From Embleya scabrispora DSM 41855 (GTDB lineage: Bacteria > Actinomycetota > Actinomycetes > Streptomycetales > Streptomycetaceae), in assembly GCF_000372745.1 (NCBI RefSeq), contig NZ_KB889691.1, forward strand, positions 20,147 through 84,146: 64,000 nt of DNA. The letters run 5' to 3'. Each line of letters starts with the position of its first letter. Position 1 is the stretch's first letter. Shown in pieces: positions 47,826 through 56,581 of this stretch. Under the pieces are notes generated by a model. That model saw nothing but the letters and a program-made list of their open reading frames with translations, was not told the DNA's origin and did no database searches. Both the position numbers and the translations under genes were made by a program.

Positions 47826-48284
47826 TCAACGCGCGGGCACCAGGGCCGCCGCGCGGGCCCGCAGGGCGCGGAAGCCGTCGCGTCCGGGGCCGACCAGGCG
47901 CAGCCGGAGCAGGTGCCCTCGGCCGGGTCCGGGGGTGTCGCGCCGCAGGGTGCCGGTGACGCAGTCGAAGGTGGCCGCGTCGGTGTGCCGTACGAAGAAG
48001 GCGGGGCCGGCGATCCCCGCGAGCAATTCGATCGCGTCGGCCAACAGGCGGGGGCTGCGGGGTCGGGCGTGCTCGACGTCGACGGCGTAGACGCCGTCCG
48101 GGAGTACGGTGGCGCCGCGCAGGCTCCAGGGCGAGCCGGGGAGGTCGCAGGCGACCCGCAGCCTGGGCAGCAGGTCGGCCGCGGGGTCCGAGGCCGCCCA
48201 GCCCTGCCGGGTCGTCTGCTCGGCAAGTTCGTGCAGTGCGTCCCCGGGCGCCTCTTCACCCGACACGCCGAAGAAATCGTCCAT
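47826..48284 (-). CDS. Hypothetical protein, 152 residues
   Basis: I do not recognise a family. The protein is soluble with mixed alpha/beta character: DDFFGVSGEEAPGDALHELA, then LLPRLRVACDLPGSPWSLRG and VYAVDVEHARPRSPRLLADA, ending Arg/Ala-rich. Codon use matches neighbours. The start is ATG 48284 or GTG 48293; neither has a clear ribosome site. It lies 55 bp before the GNAT gene and after the Ogt-like gene on the same strand. Confidence 0.65.
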   Translation of the reverse strand: MDDFFGVSGEEAPGDALHELAEQTTRQGWAASDPAADLLPRLRVACDLPGSPWSLRGATVLPDGVYAVDVEHARPRSPRLLADAIELLAGIAGPAFFVRHTDAATFDCVTGTLRRDTPGPGRGHLLRLRLVGPGRDGFRALRARAAALVPAR

Positions 48285-48357
48285 GGTAGTCACTGTAAGT
48301 CGAAGAGCCGTAACCGGCTTCCCCGCCCGACCGAATGCGCGCCGCCGGAGCCGGGGC

Positions 48358-48870
48358 TCAGAACAGTCGAGCGGACCGGGTGCTCTCGGATTCCTCCAGT
48401 TCGAGCAGTCGCCGCTTGCGCGCGAGCCCGCCGGCGAAGCCGGTCAGCTTCCCGTCGCTGCCGACGACACGATGACAGGCCACGATGATCGAGATCGGGT
48501 TGTGCCCGACCGCCTGCCCCACCGACTGGGCCAGCGCCTTGTTCCCCAACCGCTCGGCGAGCGCGCCGTAGGTGGTGGTCTCGCCGAACGGAATCTCCCG
48601 GAGCATCGCCCAGACCCGCTCCTGGAACGGATCGCCGTGCGTGGCCGTGGGCAGGTCGAACGAGGTCCGGTCGCCGTCGAGGTATTCGGCCAACTGGGTC
48701 GCCGCCGCCGCGAGTAGCGGGTCCCCACGATGGTCGACCCGCCGACCGAGGCTCTCCTCGGGAGGCATGTACCAGTGCTGCGGGAAGTAGAGACCCACGA
48801 TGGCATCCTGCGACGCCACCACGATGAGTCCCCCGAGCGAGGTGTCGACGATCGCGTGCCGTGTGTTCAT
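48358..48870 (-). CDS. Methylated-DNA--protein-cysteine methyltransferase
   Basis: DNA repair suicide enzyme of 170 residues that removes O6-alkylguanine lesions. The helix-turn-helix region is FQERVWAMLREIPFGETTTY followed by GALAERLGNKALAQSVGQA, and the active site is ISIIVACHRVVGSDGKLTGFAGGL. The family normally has PCHRV; here the Pro before the acceptor Cys is Ala, though Cys, His and Arg remain. ATG at 48870 was preferred because GGGGAGA lies upstream and MNTRHAIVD fits family starts; ATG 48906 is possible. Confidence 0.92.
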   Translation of the reverse strand: MNTRHAIVDTSLGGLIVVASQDAIVGLYFPQHWYMPPEESLGRRVDHRGDPLLAAAATQLAEYLDGDRTSFDLPTATHGDPFQERVWAMLREIPFGETTTYGALAERLGNKALAQSVGQAVGHNPISIIVACHRVVGSDGKLTGFAGGLARKRRLLELEESESTRSARLF

Positions 48871-49057
48871 GGTGCCGATCTCCCCTGTCGTGGTGTACGT
48901 CCCCATCCTTCATCCTCTCCGTCCGGTGGACGCGCGGGGTCCGCAGAAGGTCGGATCCGACTTCGCCCCGGTGTGATTTGCCGAAGCGGCACGGAAGTTT
49001 GTGGCCGCCGACGGATCGCCACATGATCGTGGTCCGTACCGAGACCTGGGAGTTCAC

Positions 49058-50044
49058 ATGACCCGACCGGCCCGAACCGCGGACCTCACCCATCGCCTGG
49101 TTCCCTCCCCGGCCGGCCGCATCCACCTGGTGGAGCAGGGCGCCGGTCCACTGGTCCTGCTCGTGCACGGGTTCCCCGATTCGTGGTACGGCTGGCGCAG
49201 GCAGCTGGCCGACCTGGCGGCGGCCGGCCATCGTGCGGTCGCCATCGACGTCCGGGGTTACGGCCGCTCGTCCAAGCCGCAGGACATCGCCGCGTACCGG
49301 ATGTCGGAGTTGATCGAGGACAACGTCGCCGTCGTCGAGGCACTGGGCGAGCGCTCGGCGGTGATCGTCGGACACGACTGGGGCTCGACCATCGCCGCCC
49401 AGTCCGCTTTGGTCCGGCCGGATGTCTTTCGCGCGGTCGGGCTGCTGAGCGTGCCGTACACCCCGCCCGGCGGACCGAAGCCCAGTGATGTGTTCGCGGC
49501 GATGGGCGGCGAAGAGGAGTTCTATGTCCGGTACTTCCAGGAACCCGGCCGCGCCGAGGCGGAGATCGAGCCGGACGTACGGGGTTGGCTGGCCGGCTTC
49601 TACGCGGCGCTCTCCGCCGACACCATGCCCGCCGCCGACGCGCCCGATCCGCACTTCGTCGGCCGCGGCGGCAGGCTCCGCGACCGATTCCCCGCAGGTC
49701 GCCTGCCCGGGTGGCTCGATGAGGACGATCTCGACGTCTACGCCGGTGAGTTCGAGCGGACCGGAATGAGCGGGGCACTCAACCGCTACCGGAACATGGA
49801 CCGGGACTGGGCGGATCTGGCCGCGTACGCAGGCGCGCCGATCACCCAGCCCTCGCTGTTCCTCGGCGGCGCTCTGGACGCCTCCACCATGTGGCTGTCC
49901 GACGCGATCGACGCTTTCCCCACCACACTGCCCGGCCTGGTCTCCTCCCATGTCCTCGCGGGTTGCGGCCACTGGCTCCACCACGAGCGTCCCACCGAGG
50001 TCGACCGGCTCCTGATCGACTGGTTGGCCGCCCTGCCACGCTGA
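49058..50044 (+). CDS. Alpha/beta hydrolase, epoxide hydrolase type
   Basis: A 328-residue cytoplasmic hydrolase. The oxyanion motif is VHGFPDSWYGWRRQL, the nucleophile elbow is VGHDWGSTIAAQ (Asp, as in epoxide hydrolases and haloalkane dehalogenases), and the catalytic His is in GCGHWLHHERP. The lid region has HRAVAIDVRGYGRSSKPQDI before the nucleophile. ATG at 49058 follows GGGAG. The natural substrate is unknown. Confidence 0.92.
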   Translation: MTRPARTADLTHRLVPSPAGRIHLVEQGAGPLVLLVHGFPDSWYGWRRQLADLAAAGHRAVAIDVRGYGRSSKPQDIAAYRMSELIEDNVAVVEALGERSAVIVGHDWGSTIAAQSALVRPDVFRAVGLLSVPYTPPGGPKPSDVFAAMGGEEEFYVRYFQEPGRAEAEIEPDVRGWLAGFYAALSADTMPAADAPDPHFVGRGGRLRDRFPAGRLPGWLDEDDLDVYAGEFERTGMSGALNRYRNMDRDWADLAAYAGAPITQPSLFLGGALDASTMWLSDAIDAFPTTLPGLVSSHVLAGCGHWLHHERPTEVDRLLIDWLAALPR

Positions 50045-50358
50045 GAACTCCGGCCCGTTCGAATGAGGTTGCCGCCCAAGAGATCCGCCGGAGGACCTGG
50101 GCTCGGACGATGAAGGAGGTGCGGTGTACGCAGTGTGGCGTGGGGGCTGGAGCAGGGCTTCGTCGAGGACTCCGGGTCGGGCTCGCGGGGCTGCGCACGC
50201 CGGCTCAGAGGAGCCCCGGCCGGGGTCCGGCACCGGCCGACCGGGAGGCACCCCGGCCCGCGTCCCGGGTGGCGAGGTTCCGCGGTCCTCGTCGCCGCGA
50301 TCGTGGTGGGGCGCAGCGGGTATGAGCCTGGTGGATCCCCCCGTCGAGGTGAGTGCCG
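50045..50358. other. Intergenic region upstream of the universal stress gene
   Basis: A 314-bp gap with no convincing gene; translations in all frames are Arg/Gly/Pro-rich. It should hold the promoter of the universal stress gene, but I see no clear elements. Confidence 0.4.
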
Positions 50359-51222
50359 ATGTCGTCCACATACAGCGAAGTCGATCTCGGGGTCCTGGTC
50401 GGTCACGACGGCTCGCCCGCCGCCGACCGCGCGCTGGATTGGGCGGCGCAGGACGCCGTCGCCCGGCGCGTAACCCTGTACGTGGTCACCGCCGTGCCCG
50501 TCGGCGGGCTCGGCCACCGGCATCGGGTCGAACTGCGCGAGCGGGCGCACGCGCTGATCGACGCGGCCTGCGCACGCGTGCGCGCGCGCTTCGCCGACTC
50601 GGTCGTGGAGGGGTCGGTTCGGGAGGGCGACCCCGCCGAGTCACTGCTGGAGGCGAGCGCCCGCGCCGACACCATGGTGATGGGCAGTCGCGGTCACGGC
50701 GGTTTCACCGGCTTGCTGCTGGGATCGGTGTCGCTGCGGGTGTGCGCGCACTCGTCGTGCCCGGTCGTCGTGGTACACGCCGACGCGGCCGAGGACGCGA
50801 GCGGCGTGGTGGTGGGCATCGCCGGTCCCGAGGACGGGCCGGCGGCCGAGTTCGCGGCGGACCGGGCGCGGCGGCTGGGCGGACTGCGCGCCGTGCACTC
50901 GTGGGCGCTCCCGGTGACCGGCCTGGCTCCCAGCCTGATGTTGCCGTCGATGTTCGATGTCGACGCGATCGCTGCGGAGCGTGGCCGGATGCTGGACCAG
51001 GTGCTCGGTGCGATCCGGCTCCGTAACCCCGAACTACCGGTGGACACCGTGGTGATGAACGGGATGGCCGGGCGCGACCTGGTCTGCGCGTCCACCGACA
51101 GCGCCCTCGTGGTCGTCTCGGGCCACCGCCGGCGCGGCCCCCTGCCGATGCGAATGGGCCCGACCACCCACGCCGTCCTGCACCACGCGCGCTGCCCGGT
51201 GGCCGTGGTCCCGGCGCAGTGA
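50359..51222 (+). CDS. Tandem universal stress protein
   Basis: A 287-residue protein made of two USP domains. The first is complete, with VLVGHDGSPAADRALDWAA and the ATP-binding MVMGSRGHGGFTGLLLGSVS (G-x2-G-x9-G-S/T). The second is weaker: GVVVGIAGPEDGPAAEFAADRAR, then LVVVSGHRRRGPLPMRMGPT replaces the ATP motif and may not bind nucleotide. Such proteins belong to hypoxia and dormancy responses in actinobacteria. It converges with a CBS-domain gene. ATG at 50359 follows GAGG. Confidence 0.92.
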   Translation: MSSTYSEVDLGVLVGHDGSPAADRALDWAAQDAVARRVTLYVVTAVPVGGLGHRHRVELRERAHALIDAACARVRARFADSVVEGSVREGDPAESLLEASARADTMVMGSRGHGGFTGLLLGSVSLRVCAHSSCPVVVVHADAAEDASGVVVGIAGPEDGPAAEFAADRARRLGGLRAVHSWALPVTGLAPSLMLPSMFDVDAIAAERGRMLDQVLGAIRLRNPELPVDTVVMNGMAGRDLVCASTDSALVVVSGHRRRGPLPMRMGPTTHAVLHHARCPVAVVPAQ

Positions 51223-51300
51223 CCGCGACTCACGGCGACCCGGCGACCGGACCCACGTGCCCGCGGGACAGGGCCCGGCTCGCCGCGACGCGTGGTGGGG

Positions 51301-51720
51301 CTAACGCGCTGCGTAGACGTTCTCGGCGAAGGCGGCGATCTGCTCCTCCGACAGGTGTCGCGCCACGTCCGCCTCGCTGATCATGCCGACCAGGCGCTTG
51401 CGCGCGATCACCGGCAGTCGACGGATCTGGTGCACCTGCATCTCGCTCAGTACCTCGGCGATGTCGGCTTCCGCGTCGATCCAGCGCGGCGTGCCCTCGC
51501 ACAGTTCGCCGGCCGTGACCTGGGCGGGATCGCGGCCGATGGCAACGCACTTCGTGACGATGTCGCGGTCGGTGATGATTCCGCACAGCCTCTCGTTCGC
51601 ATCGCTGACCGGGAGCGAACCCACGTCGAGTTGCAGCATCAACTCCGCGGCCCGATCCAGCGTCTCGGTCTGCGGAATCCACCGCGCACCCTCGTGCATG
51701 ATGTCCTTGGCCATGGTCAT
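51301..51720 (-). CDS. Tandem CBS-domain protein (Hrp1-like)
   Basis: A 139-residue protein that is almost entirely a CBS pair: AKDIMHEGARWIPQTETLDR, DVGSLPVSDANERLCGIITDRDIV and then IRRLPVIARKRLVGMISEADVARHL. It resembles hypoxic response protein 1 and related dormancy proteins; these bind adenine nucleotides. ATG at 51720 follows GAGAGG. It lies beside the universal stress gene, fitting a shared stress role. Confidence 0.92.
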   Translation of the reverse strand: MTMAKDIMHEGARWIPQTETLDRAAELMLQLDVGSLPVSDANERLCGIITDRDIVTKCVAIGRDPAQVTAGELCEGTPRWIDAEADIAEVLSEMQVHQIRRLPVIARKRLVGMISEADVARHLSEEQIAAFAENVYAAR

Positions 51721-51957
51721 GGTGGTACCTCTCGACATGCCTGCCGACGGCAGCACACCGACCGCAGGGCTCGGGACCGCGCCGCGGGCGTAGCGACGCG
51801 GTCCTTCCATCCTCTCCGTCCCACCCCCTGTCGGCCACCCGGGTGAACGGCCGCCTCCACCCGCCCCACACGGCGCCGACCCAGGACCGACAGCAGCCAG
51901 CCAAGGCGCCGAACGAGGCACCCGGCACGCAGGTCGGTTCGCGGTAGGTGGTGTGGG

Positions 51958-52551
51958 TCAGTGGCAGCGTCGGCATCTGCCGGTGAGTTCGATGGTGTGT
52001 CGGACCTCGGTGAAGCCGTGTTCGGCGCCGGCGGTGGCGGTCCATCGTTCGACGACCGCCGAGTGCACCTCGACCGCGGTGCCGCACAGCCGGCAGATCA
52101 GCAGGTGGTGGTGGTCCGGTCGCCGTCGGCGCCGGTACTGGCGCTCCCCGTCGGCGGTGTAGCGGCTGTCCGCGCGACCGTCCGCGGCGAGCGCGGCGAG
52201 GCTGCGGTAGGTGGTGCTGAGGCTGACCGGGCGATCCAGGCTCGGGTCCCGGCCCCGGTCGTGATCCGGGTTCGGATCCCGGTCTCCGTCCCGGCCACGC
52301 TCTCGGTCCACGTCTCGGCCCCGGTCCGGATCTCGGTCCCGGTCATGCTCTCGATCCGCGTCTCGATCCGCGTCTCGGTCCGGATCTCGGTCCCGGTCCC
52401 GGTCTCGCATCCGGACGAACAACTCCTGGGCGCTGACGAACCCGCCGTGTGCGGCCAGGGCTCGGGCCACGGTGTCGCGGTGTGTGGTGTCCCGGCGCGG
52501 GGCCGGTGGTGGGGTGGAGGGGTCGCGGGTGGGGTCTGTCGCCGACGGCAT
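51958..52551 (-). CDS. zur: Fur/Zur-family regulator with an Arg-Asp repeat insertion
   Basis: Metal-dependent repressor of 197 residues. The N-terminal winged helix starts TVARALAAHGGFVSAQELFVRMR (residues 28-49) and resumes VSLSTTYRSLAALAADGRADS at 109. Between them, residues 49-108 are an Arg/Asp-rich run (repeats of DR, RDPD, RDAD) absent from the family. The dimerisation domain is intact: HHHLLICRLCG (Cys153, Cys156) and RCRRC (Cys193, Cys196) form the structural zinc site. It ends the zinc ABC operon, starting 18 bp after the second permease. ATG at 52551 follows GGAGG. Confidence 0.88.
   Translation of the reverse strand: MPSATDPTRDPSTPPPAPRRDTTHRDTVARALAAHGGFVSAQELFVRMRDRDRDRDPDRDADRDADREHDRDRDPDRGRDVDRERGRDGDRDPNPDHDRGRDPSLDRPVSLSTTYRSLAALAADGRADSRYTADGERQYRRRRRPDHHHLLICRLCGTAVEVHSAVVERWTATAGAEHGFTEVRHTIELTGRCRRCH
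52228..52407 (-). repeat. Degenerate 6-bp repeat encoding Arg-Asp-rich insert
   Basis: On the minus strand the units GACCGG, GACCGA, GATCGA and GATCCG recur about thirty times, encoding the RD-rich insert in the Zur-like protein. The frame is kept throughout. This is a likely slippage-generated tract. Confidence 0.75.
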
Positions 52552-52568
52552 CGGTCCTCCGGGCACAT

Positions 52569-53426
52569 TCAGCCGGCCGCCGGGACCGACGCACCGGCGG
52601 TGGGTCGGCGCCGGACCAGGCGACCGAGCAGGCCGTGTCGCGGCGACAGGAGCAGGGAGAGCACGAAGCCGGCGGCGGCCACCAGCGCGATGGTCGCCCC
52701 GGCGGCGACGTCGTAGTGCCGGGAGATCTCCAGTCCGGCCGACGCGCTGCCGATGCCCAGCGCGCCGGCCAGCGCGGTGGTGCGGGCGAGCGAGTCGGTC
52801 CACAGCCGGGCCGCGGCGGCCGGCGCCACCAGCAGCGCGAGCGTGAGCATGATGCCCACCGCCGGGGTCAGCACCACGATCACGGCCTGGACGATCAGCA
52901 GGAGCAGCAGGTCCAGCGCGGTCACCGGATGCCCGGCGGCTCGCATGCCCTCGTGGTCGAAGGCGGCGAAGGTGAGTTCCTTGGCGCACAGGCCGAGGAC
53001 GAGCAGGATCACCACCCCGGTGCCGGCCGTGACCACGAGGTCGCGGGTGTCGATGGTGACGATGGACCCGACCAGGAAGGCGGAGAGCTTGCGGTCTCCG
53101 GCCGGACCTGCGGCGACCAGCGCGGCGCCCAAGGCGAAGCCGGCGGCCAGGATCACCCCGGTCGCACCGGACGCGGTCCGGCCCGGGCGTCGGGTCAGGC
53201 CGACGATGGCCAGTGACAACAACACGCCCACCGAGGCACCGCCGAGGTAGATGTCCAGGCCCAGGATCGAGGCGAGCACGACGCCGGGGAAGGTGGCGTG
53301 GGTCATCGCCATGGCATGGAAGGCAAGCTTGCGCAACACCACTTGCACTCCGACGACGCCGGCGAGCAGGCCGACCATGACGGCCTCGGCATAGGAGCGG
53401 TGGGTGTACGTGTCGAACCAGGTCAT
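52569..53426 (-). CDS. Zinc/manganese ABC transporter permease (second copy)
   Basis: A 285-residue ABC-3 family membrane permease with about eight hydrophobic segments. Typical features: AMAMTHATFPGVVLASILG near the N-terminus and the coupling-helix FAAFDHEGMRAAGHPV. It starts one base inside the stop of the first permease gene (TGATG). The two permeases share the layout HT-x-FPGV and EAARAAGH but differ in detail, so they could form a heterodimer. Confidence 0.92.
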   Translation of the reverse strand: MTWFDTYTHRSYAEAVMVGLLAGVVGVQVVLRKLAFHAMAMTHATFPGVVLASILGLDIYLGGASVGVLLSLAIVGLTRRPGRTASGATGVILAAGFALGAALVAAGPAGDRKLSAFLVGSIVTIDTRDLVVTAGTGVVILLVLGLCAKELTFAAFDHEGMRAAGHPVTALDLLLLLIVQAVIVVLTPAVGIMLTLALLVAPAAAARLWTDSLARTTALAGALGIGSASAGLEISRHYDVAAGATIALVAAAGFVLSLLLSPRHGLLGRLVRRRPTAGASVPAAG

Positions 53427-54352
53427 CAGGGGCTCCCGGTCGGCCGGGGAAGCACCGGCGGGGCGGGGATCCGCACGGCCGCCGCGTGGGCGGACGCGCG
53501 CAGGCCGCGCCGGCGGGTGACGCCGGTCGCGCCCAGGGCGAGCAGGTATGCCGCGACCAGGGTGAGCACGACGGTCGGCCCGGTGGGCAGTGCCAGGTCG
53601 TGGTCGACGGAGGCGGTGTAGCTGATGGTCAGGCCGAGGTATCCGCACAGCACGGCCGAGCCGACGCCGATCGCGATGATCGGGCCGATCCGGCCGCCCA
53701 GGGTGCGGCCGATGGTGGCCGGGACCACCAGCAGCGCCAGCACCAGCGCGGTGCCGATGGTGCGGACCGCGGCGACCACGGTCAGCGCGATCACCAGGTT
53801 CAGCGCCAGGTCCAGCGCGCCGACCCGGTGGCCGGCGGCTCGCGCGGCTTCGACGTCGAAGCTGCGCAGGAACAGTTCCCGCCCCGACGCGGCGAGCACG
53901 GCCAGGCAGAGCACGGCGACCACCGCGGTCTCGATGATCTGTGTGCGTGAGGTGTAGAGGATCTGCCCGAACAGGAAGGTCTGGAGGTCGGCGGTGTACG
54001 AGTGGCTGCGCGAGACCACGACCACGCCGATCGAGAACATCGCGGTCAGCACGATCGCCAGCGCCGCGTCGTCGCTGGTGCGCCGGTTGCGGGTGAGCAG
54101 GGTCAGCGCGCCGGCGGTGATGCCGGCCGCGATCAGCGCGCCCTCGAAGACGCCGTCCGCGCCCTGGAGGGCGAAGCCGATCGCCACGCCCGGAAATACC
54201 GTGTGGGTGAGCGCGTCGGCGACGAACTCCAGGCGGCGCAGCGCGACGAACGCGCCGACGGTGCCGCACAGGACGCCCAGGATGGTCAATTCGATCAGGG
54301 CCCGGGTCAGGTAGGGGACCCGAAAGGGTTCCATGAGCAGGGTGGTGTCCAC
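53426..54352 (-). CDS. Zinc/manganese ABC transporter permease (first copy)
   Basis: A 308-residue ABC-3 family permease: VGAFVALRRLEFVADALTHT, then VFPGVAIGFALQG, and the coupling helix FLRSFDVEAARAAGHRV. About eight membrane segments. GTG at 54352 follows TGAGG by 6 nt and lies 8 bp after the ATPase stop. The C-terminal tail is Pro/Ala-rich. Confidence 0.92.
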   Translation of the reverse strand: MDTTLLMEPFRVPYLTRALIELTILGVLCGTVGAFVALRRLEFVADALTHTVFPGVAIGFALQGADGVFEGALIAAGITAGALTLLTRNRRTSDDAALAIVLTAMFSIGVVVVSRSHSYTADLQTFLFGQILYTSRTQIIETAVVAVLCLAVLAASGRELFLRSFDVEAARAAGHRVGALDLALNLVIALTVVAAVRTIGTALVLALLVVPATIGRTLGGRIGPIIAIGVGSAVLCGYLGLTISYTASVDHDLALPTGPTVVLTLVAAYLLALGATGVTRRRGLRASAHAAAVRIPAPPVLPRPTGSP

Positions 54353-54360
54353 GGTCGGCC

Positions 54361-55134
54361 TCAGCCCGGGGTGACGACGAGTCGGCCGGCGTCGAGTTCG
54401 AGGACCTGCCCGCCATAGCAGGCGCACAGCAGTTCCGGGGTGAGCGCGGACTCGGTGTCCGCGAAGGCGAATTGCCGGCGATTGACCAGGCAGGTCTGCT
54501 CGCACAGGCGTTGGGCCACGGCGAGGTCGTGGGTGCTGACCAGGACCGCGGTGCCGGCGTCCTTGGCGCGCACCAGCGCTTCGATCAGGGCCTCCTGGCT
54601 CACCGCGTCGACGCCGTTGAACGGCTCGTCCAGGACCAGGATCGGCGGTTGCGCGGACAGCGCGCGGGCCAGCAGTACACGCTGGCGTTGGCCGCCGGAC
54701 AGGGCGCCGAAACGTGCGTTCGCCCGATCCGCGAGGCCGACCCGGGCCAGTGCCTCGTCGGCGGCGGCCCGGTCCCGACGGCCGGGACGCCGCAGTCGGC
54801 CGATCAGGCGGTAGCGGCCCATCAGCACCACCTGCCGTGCGGTGACCGGGAATTCCGGGTCCAGGTTGGCCGCCTGCGGTACGTAGCCGACGAACTCGCG
54901 GGCCGCGGCCGGGCGGCGGCCCGCCACGGTGACCGCTCCGGCGACTACCGGAACCAGTCCCAGGACGGCCTTGATCAGCGTGGACTTGCCGCCGCCGTTG
55001 GGGCCGACCAGGGCCACCGCCTGCCCGGCCGGGACGCGGCCGTCGACCAGGGTCAGGGCCGGGGTGCGGTCGTAGGCCATGGTCGCCTCGGTGAAGCGGA
55101 CCGGATCCGGCGCGGTCTCGATGCGGTCGGTCAT
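54361..55134 (-). CDS. Zinc/manganese ABC transporter ATPase
   Basis: A 257-residue nucleotide-binding subunit: Walker A ALVGPNGGGKSTLIKAV, Q-loop YVPQAANLDPEFP, ABC signature ALSGGQRQRV, Walker B ILVLDEPFNGVD and the H-loop VSTHDLAVAQRL. The PQ..NLDPxFPVT form is usual for zinc/manganese importers. It lies 3 bp after the binding-protein stop. Confidence 0.95.
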   Translation of the reverse strand: MTDRIETAPDPVRFTEATMAYDRTPALTLVDGRVPAGQAVALVGPNGGGKSTLIKAVLGLVPVVAGAVTVAGRRPAAAREFVGYVPQAANLDPEFPVTARQVVLMGRYRLIGRLRRPGRRDRAAADEALARVGLADRANARFGALSGGQRQRVLLARALSAQPPILVLDEPFNGVDAVSQEALIEALVRAKDAGTAVLVSTHDLAVAQRLCEQTCLVNRRQFAFADTESALTPELLCACYGGQVLELDAGRLVVTPG

Positions 55135-55137
55135 CGC

Positions 55138-56178
55138 TCAGCCCCGCAGCGCGGCGACGATGGTGTCGGTGTTGTGCGCCTCGGAGCCGAGGTAACCGGC
55201 ACCCTCGGAGCCGGGGGCGCCGAGCGAGTCGGCGTACAGCGCGTCGTCGCCGTCGACGACCTTGACGCCCGCTTCCCGGGCTATGGTCGAGGCGGTCTTG
55301 GGCGGCAGCGCGCTTTCGGCGAACACGGCCTTGGCACCGGTGGCCTTGATCTTGGCCACGACGTCCTCGATCCGGCTGCCGGAGAGTTCGGCCTGATCGT
55401 CGAAGCTCGGGATGATCGAGCCGACGAATTCCAGCCGGTAGCGGTCGACGTAGTAGCCCAGCGCGTCGTGGTTGGTGACCAGTTTGCGGTTCGCCGCCGG
55501 GATGGTGTCCAGCTTGGCCCGGTTGTCGGCGTCGAGCGCGTCGAGCTTGGCGCCGTAGCCGGCGAGGTTGTTCTCGTAGATCCTCGCGTTGGCCCCGTCG
55601 GCGGTGCTCAACGCCTTGGCGATATTGCTCACCATCACCTTCGCGTTGAGCGGGTTGTGCCAGATGTGCGGGTCGTACGCCCCGTGATCGTGCTCCTCGT
55701 GCTCGCCGTGCTCCTCGTGCTCGCCCTTGCGCAGCTGCACCCCGACGGAGGTGTCCACCACCGGACCCTTGAACCCCGCGGCCTGCACCGCCTTGGGCAA
55801 CCACGCCTTCTCCATGTCGACGCCGTTCTCCACGACCAGCTTGGCCGCGCGGATCGCGTTCAGGTCCGCCGGCGTCGCCTCGTACTCGTGGGCGCTCGCG
55901 TTGGACTTGATCAACTGGGTCACCTCGACCCGGTCGCCGCCGATGTTGCGCACGAAGTCGGCGACCTGCGTCGTGGTCGCCACCACCTTGATCCGGGGCC
56001 CCGAACCGGCGCCCGGCGAACCGCCGCCCGCCACGGGCGCGGCGGACCCGATCAGGTTCTTGTCCTTGGTGCCCTTGGTGTCGTTGGTGTCCTTGCCGTC
56101 GGAACCGCACGCGGTCACGGTCGCGGCGGTCAGGGCGGTGGCGGCGACGGCAAAGACCGCGCGGCTGGATATGCGCAT
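55138..56178 (-). CDS. Zinc ABC transporter substrate-binding lipoprotein (ZnuA-like)
   Basis: A 346-residue cluster 9 binding protein. The signal ends VTACGSD (lipobox Cys24), followed by a Gly/Ser/Lys linker. The metal-binding His residues are in NASAHEYEATP, DPHIWHNPLNAKV and VTNHDALGYYV, and Asp in FAESALPP/VDGDDALYADSLG. A His/Glu-rich loop (about residues 155-170, GEHEEHGEHEEHDHG) marks the zinc-type proteins. It opens the zinc operon, with a Zur-like box upstream. Confidence 0.94.
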   Translation of the reverse strand: MRISSRAVFAVAATALTAATVTACGSDGKDTNDTKGTKDKNLIGSAAPVAGGGSPGAGSGPRIKVVATTTQVADFVRNIGGDRVEVTQLIKSNASAHEYEATPADLNAIRAAKLVVENGVDMEKAWLPKAVQAAGFKGPVVDTSVGVQLRKGEHEEHGEHEEHDHGAYDPHIWHNPLNAKVMVSNIAKALSTADGANARIYENNLAGYGAKLDALDADNRAKLDTIPAANRKLVTNHDALGYYVDRYRLEFVGSIIPSFDDQAELSGSRIEDVVAKIKATGAKAVFAESALPPKTASTIAREAGVKVVDGDDALYADSLGAPGSEGAGYLGSEAHNTDTIVAALRG

Positions 56179-56581
56179 GAGAACTCTCTCCAGGCAGGGG
56201 TGTATCGACGCATCGATCGGCGGACGCGCATCGATCGTTCGATAATGAAAACCATAATCATCTGACCAAACGCTGTCCAGGCCGGAGTCCGGCCCCGGCG
56301 CGGCCCGGGCATCGGCTCCGACGCAAGGCGGATCCGCGATCGGACCGGATCGGGCGTGGGCCGTGGGCGGGTTCGGGTCGGGCGCTCACATCGAGAAATC
56401 CCTCGAACAGGTCGGCCGTCGCGCGCCGATGGGACGGGTCGAACGCGAGTTCGTCATCGGCGAGCGGGGCGGCCCGGGAGCCGTGGCGCCGACAGCCGGA
56501 GACGCCGGCGCCCCCCGGCGCGGGTGGGCCGGGGGGCACCGATGTGGAGTGGCCGCGTGGACCGCGTGGATCGTGCGCGCG
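56179..56581. other. Intergenic region upstream of the zinc operon
   Basis: This 403-bp gap holds the Zur-like box at 56246-56260 and the zinc-operon promoter. The rest has no convincing gene. Confidence 0.5.
56246..56260. promoter_or_regulatory. Zur-like box upstream of the zinc operon
   Basis: TGAAAACCATAATCA matches the actinomycete Zur consensus TGAAAATGATTTTCA at 11 of 15 positions, including both outer arms. On the minus strand it overlaps a plausible promoter (TTGGTC, then CATTAT). It lies 68 bp before the binding-protein start. Confidence 0.55.

Noticed and set aside
52228..52407. The 6-bp repeats as a CRISPR array
   Set aside because: Units are short, contiguous and coding, with no spacers of 30-40 bp and no cas genes.
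52449..53216. Plus-strand frames over the Zur and permease genes
   Set aside because: They are antisense translations rich in Gly, Asp, Gln and Arg, with no family signature.
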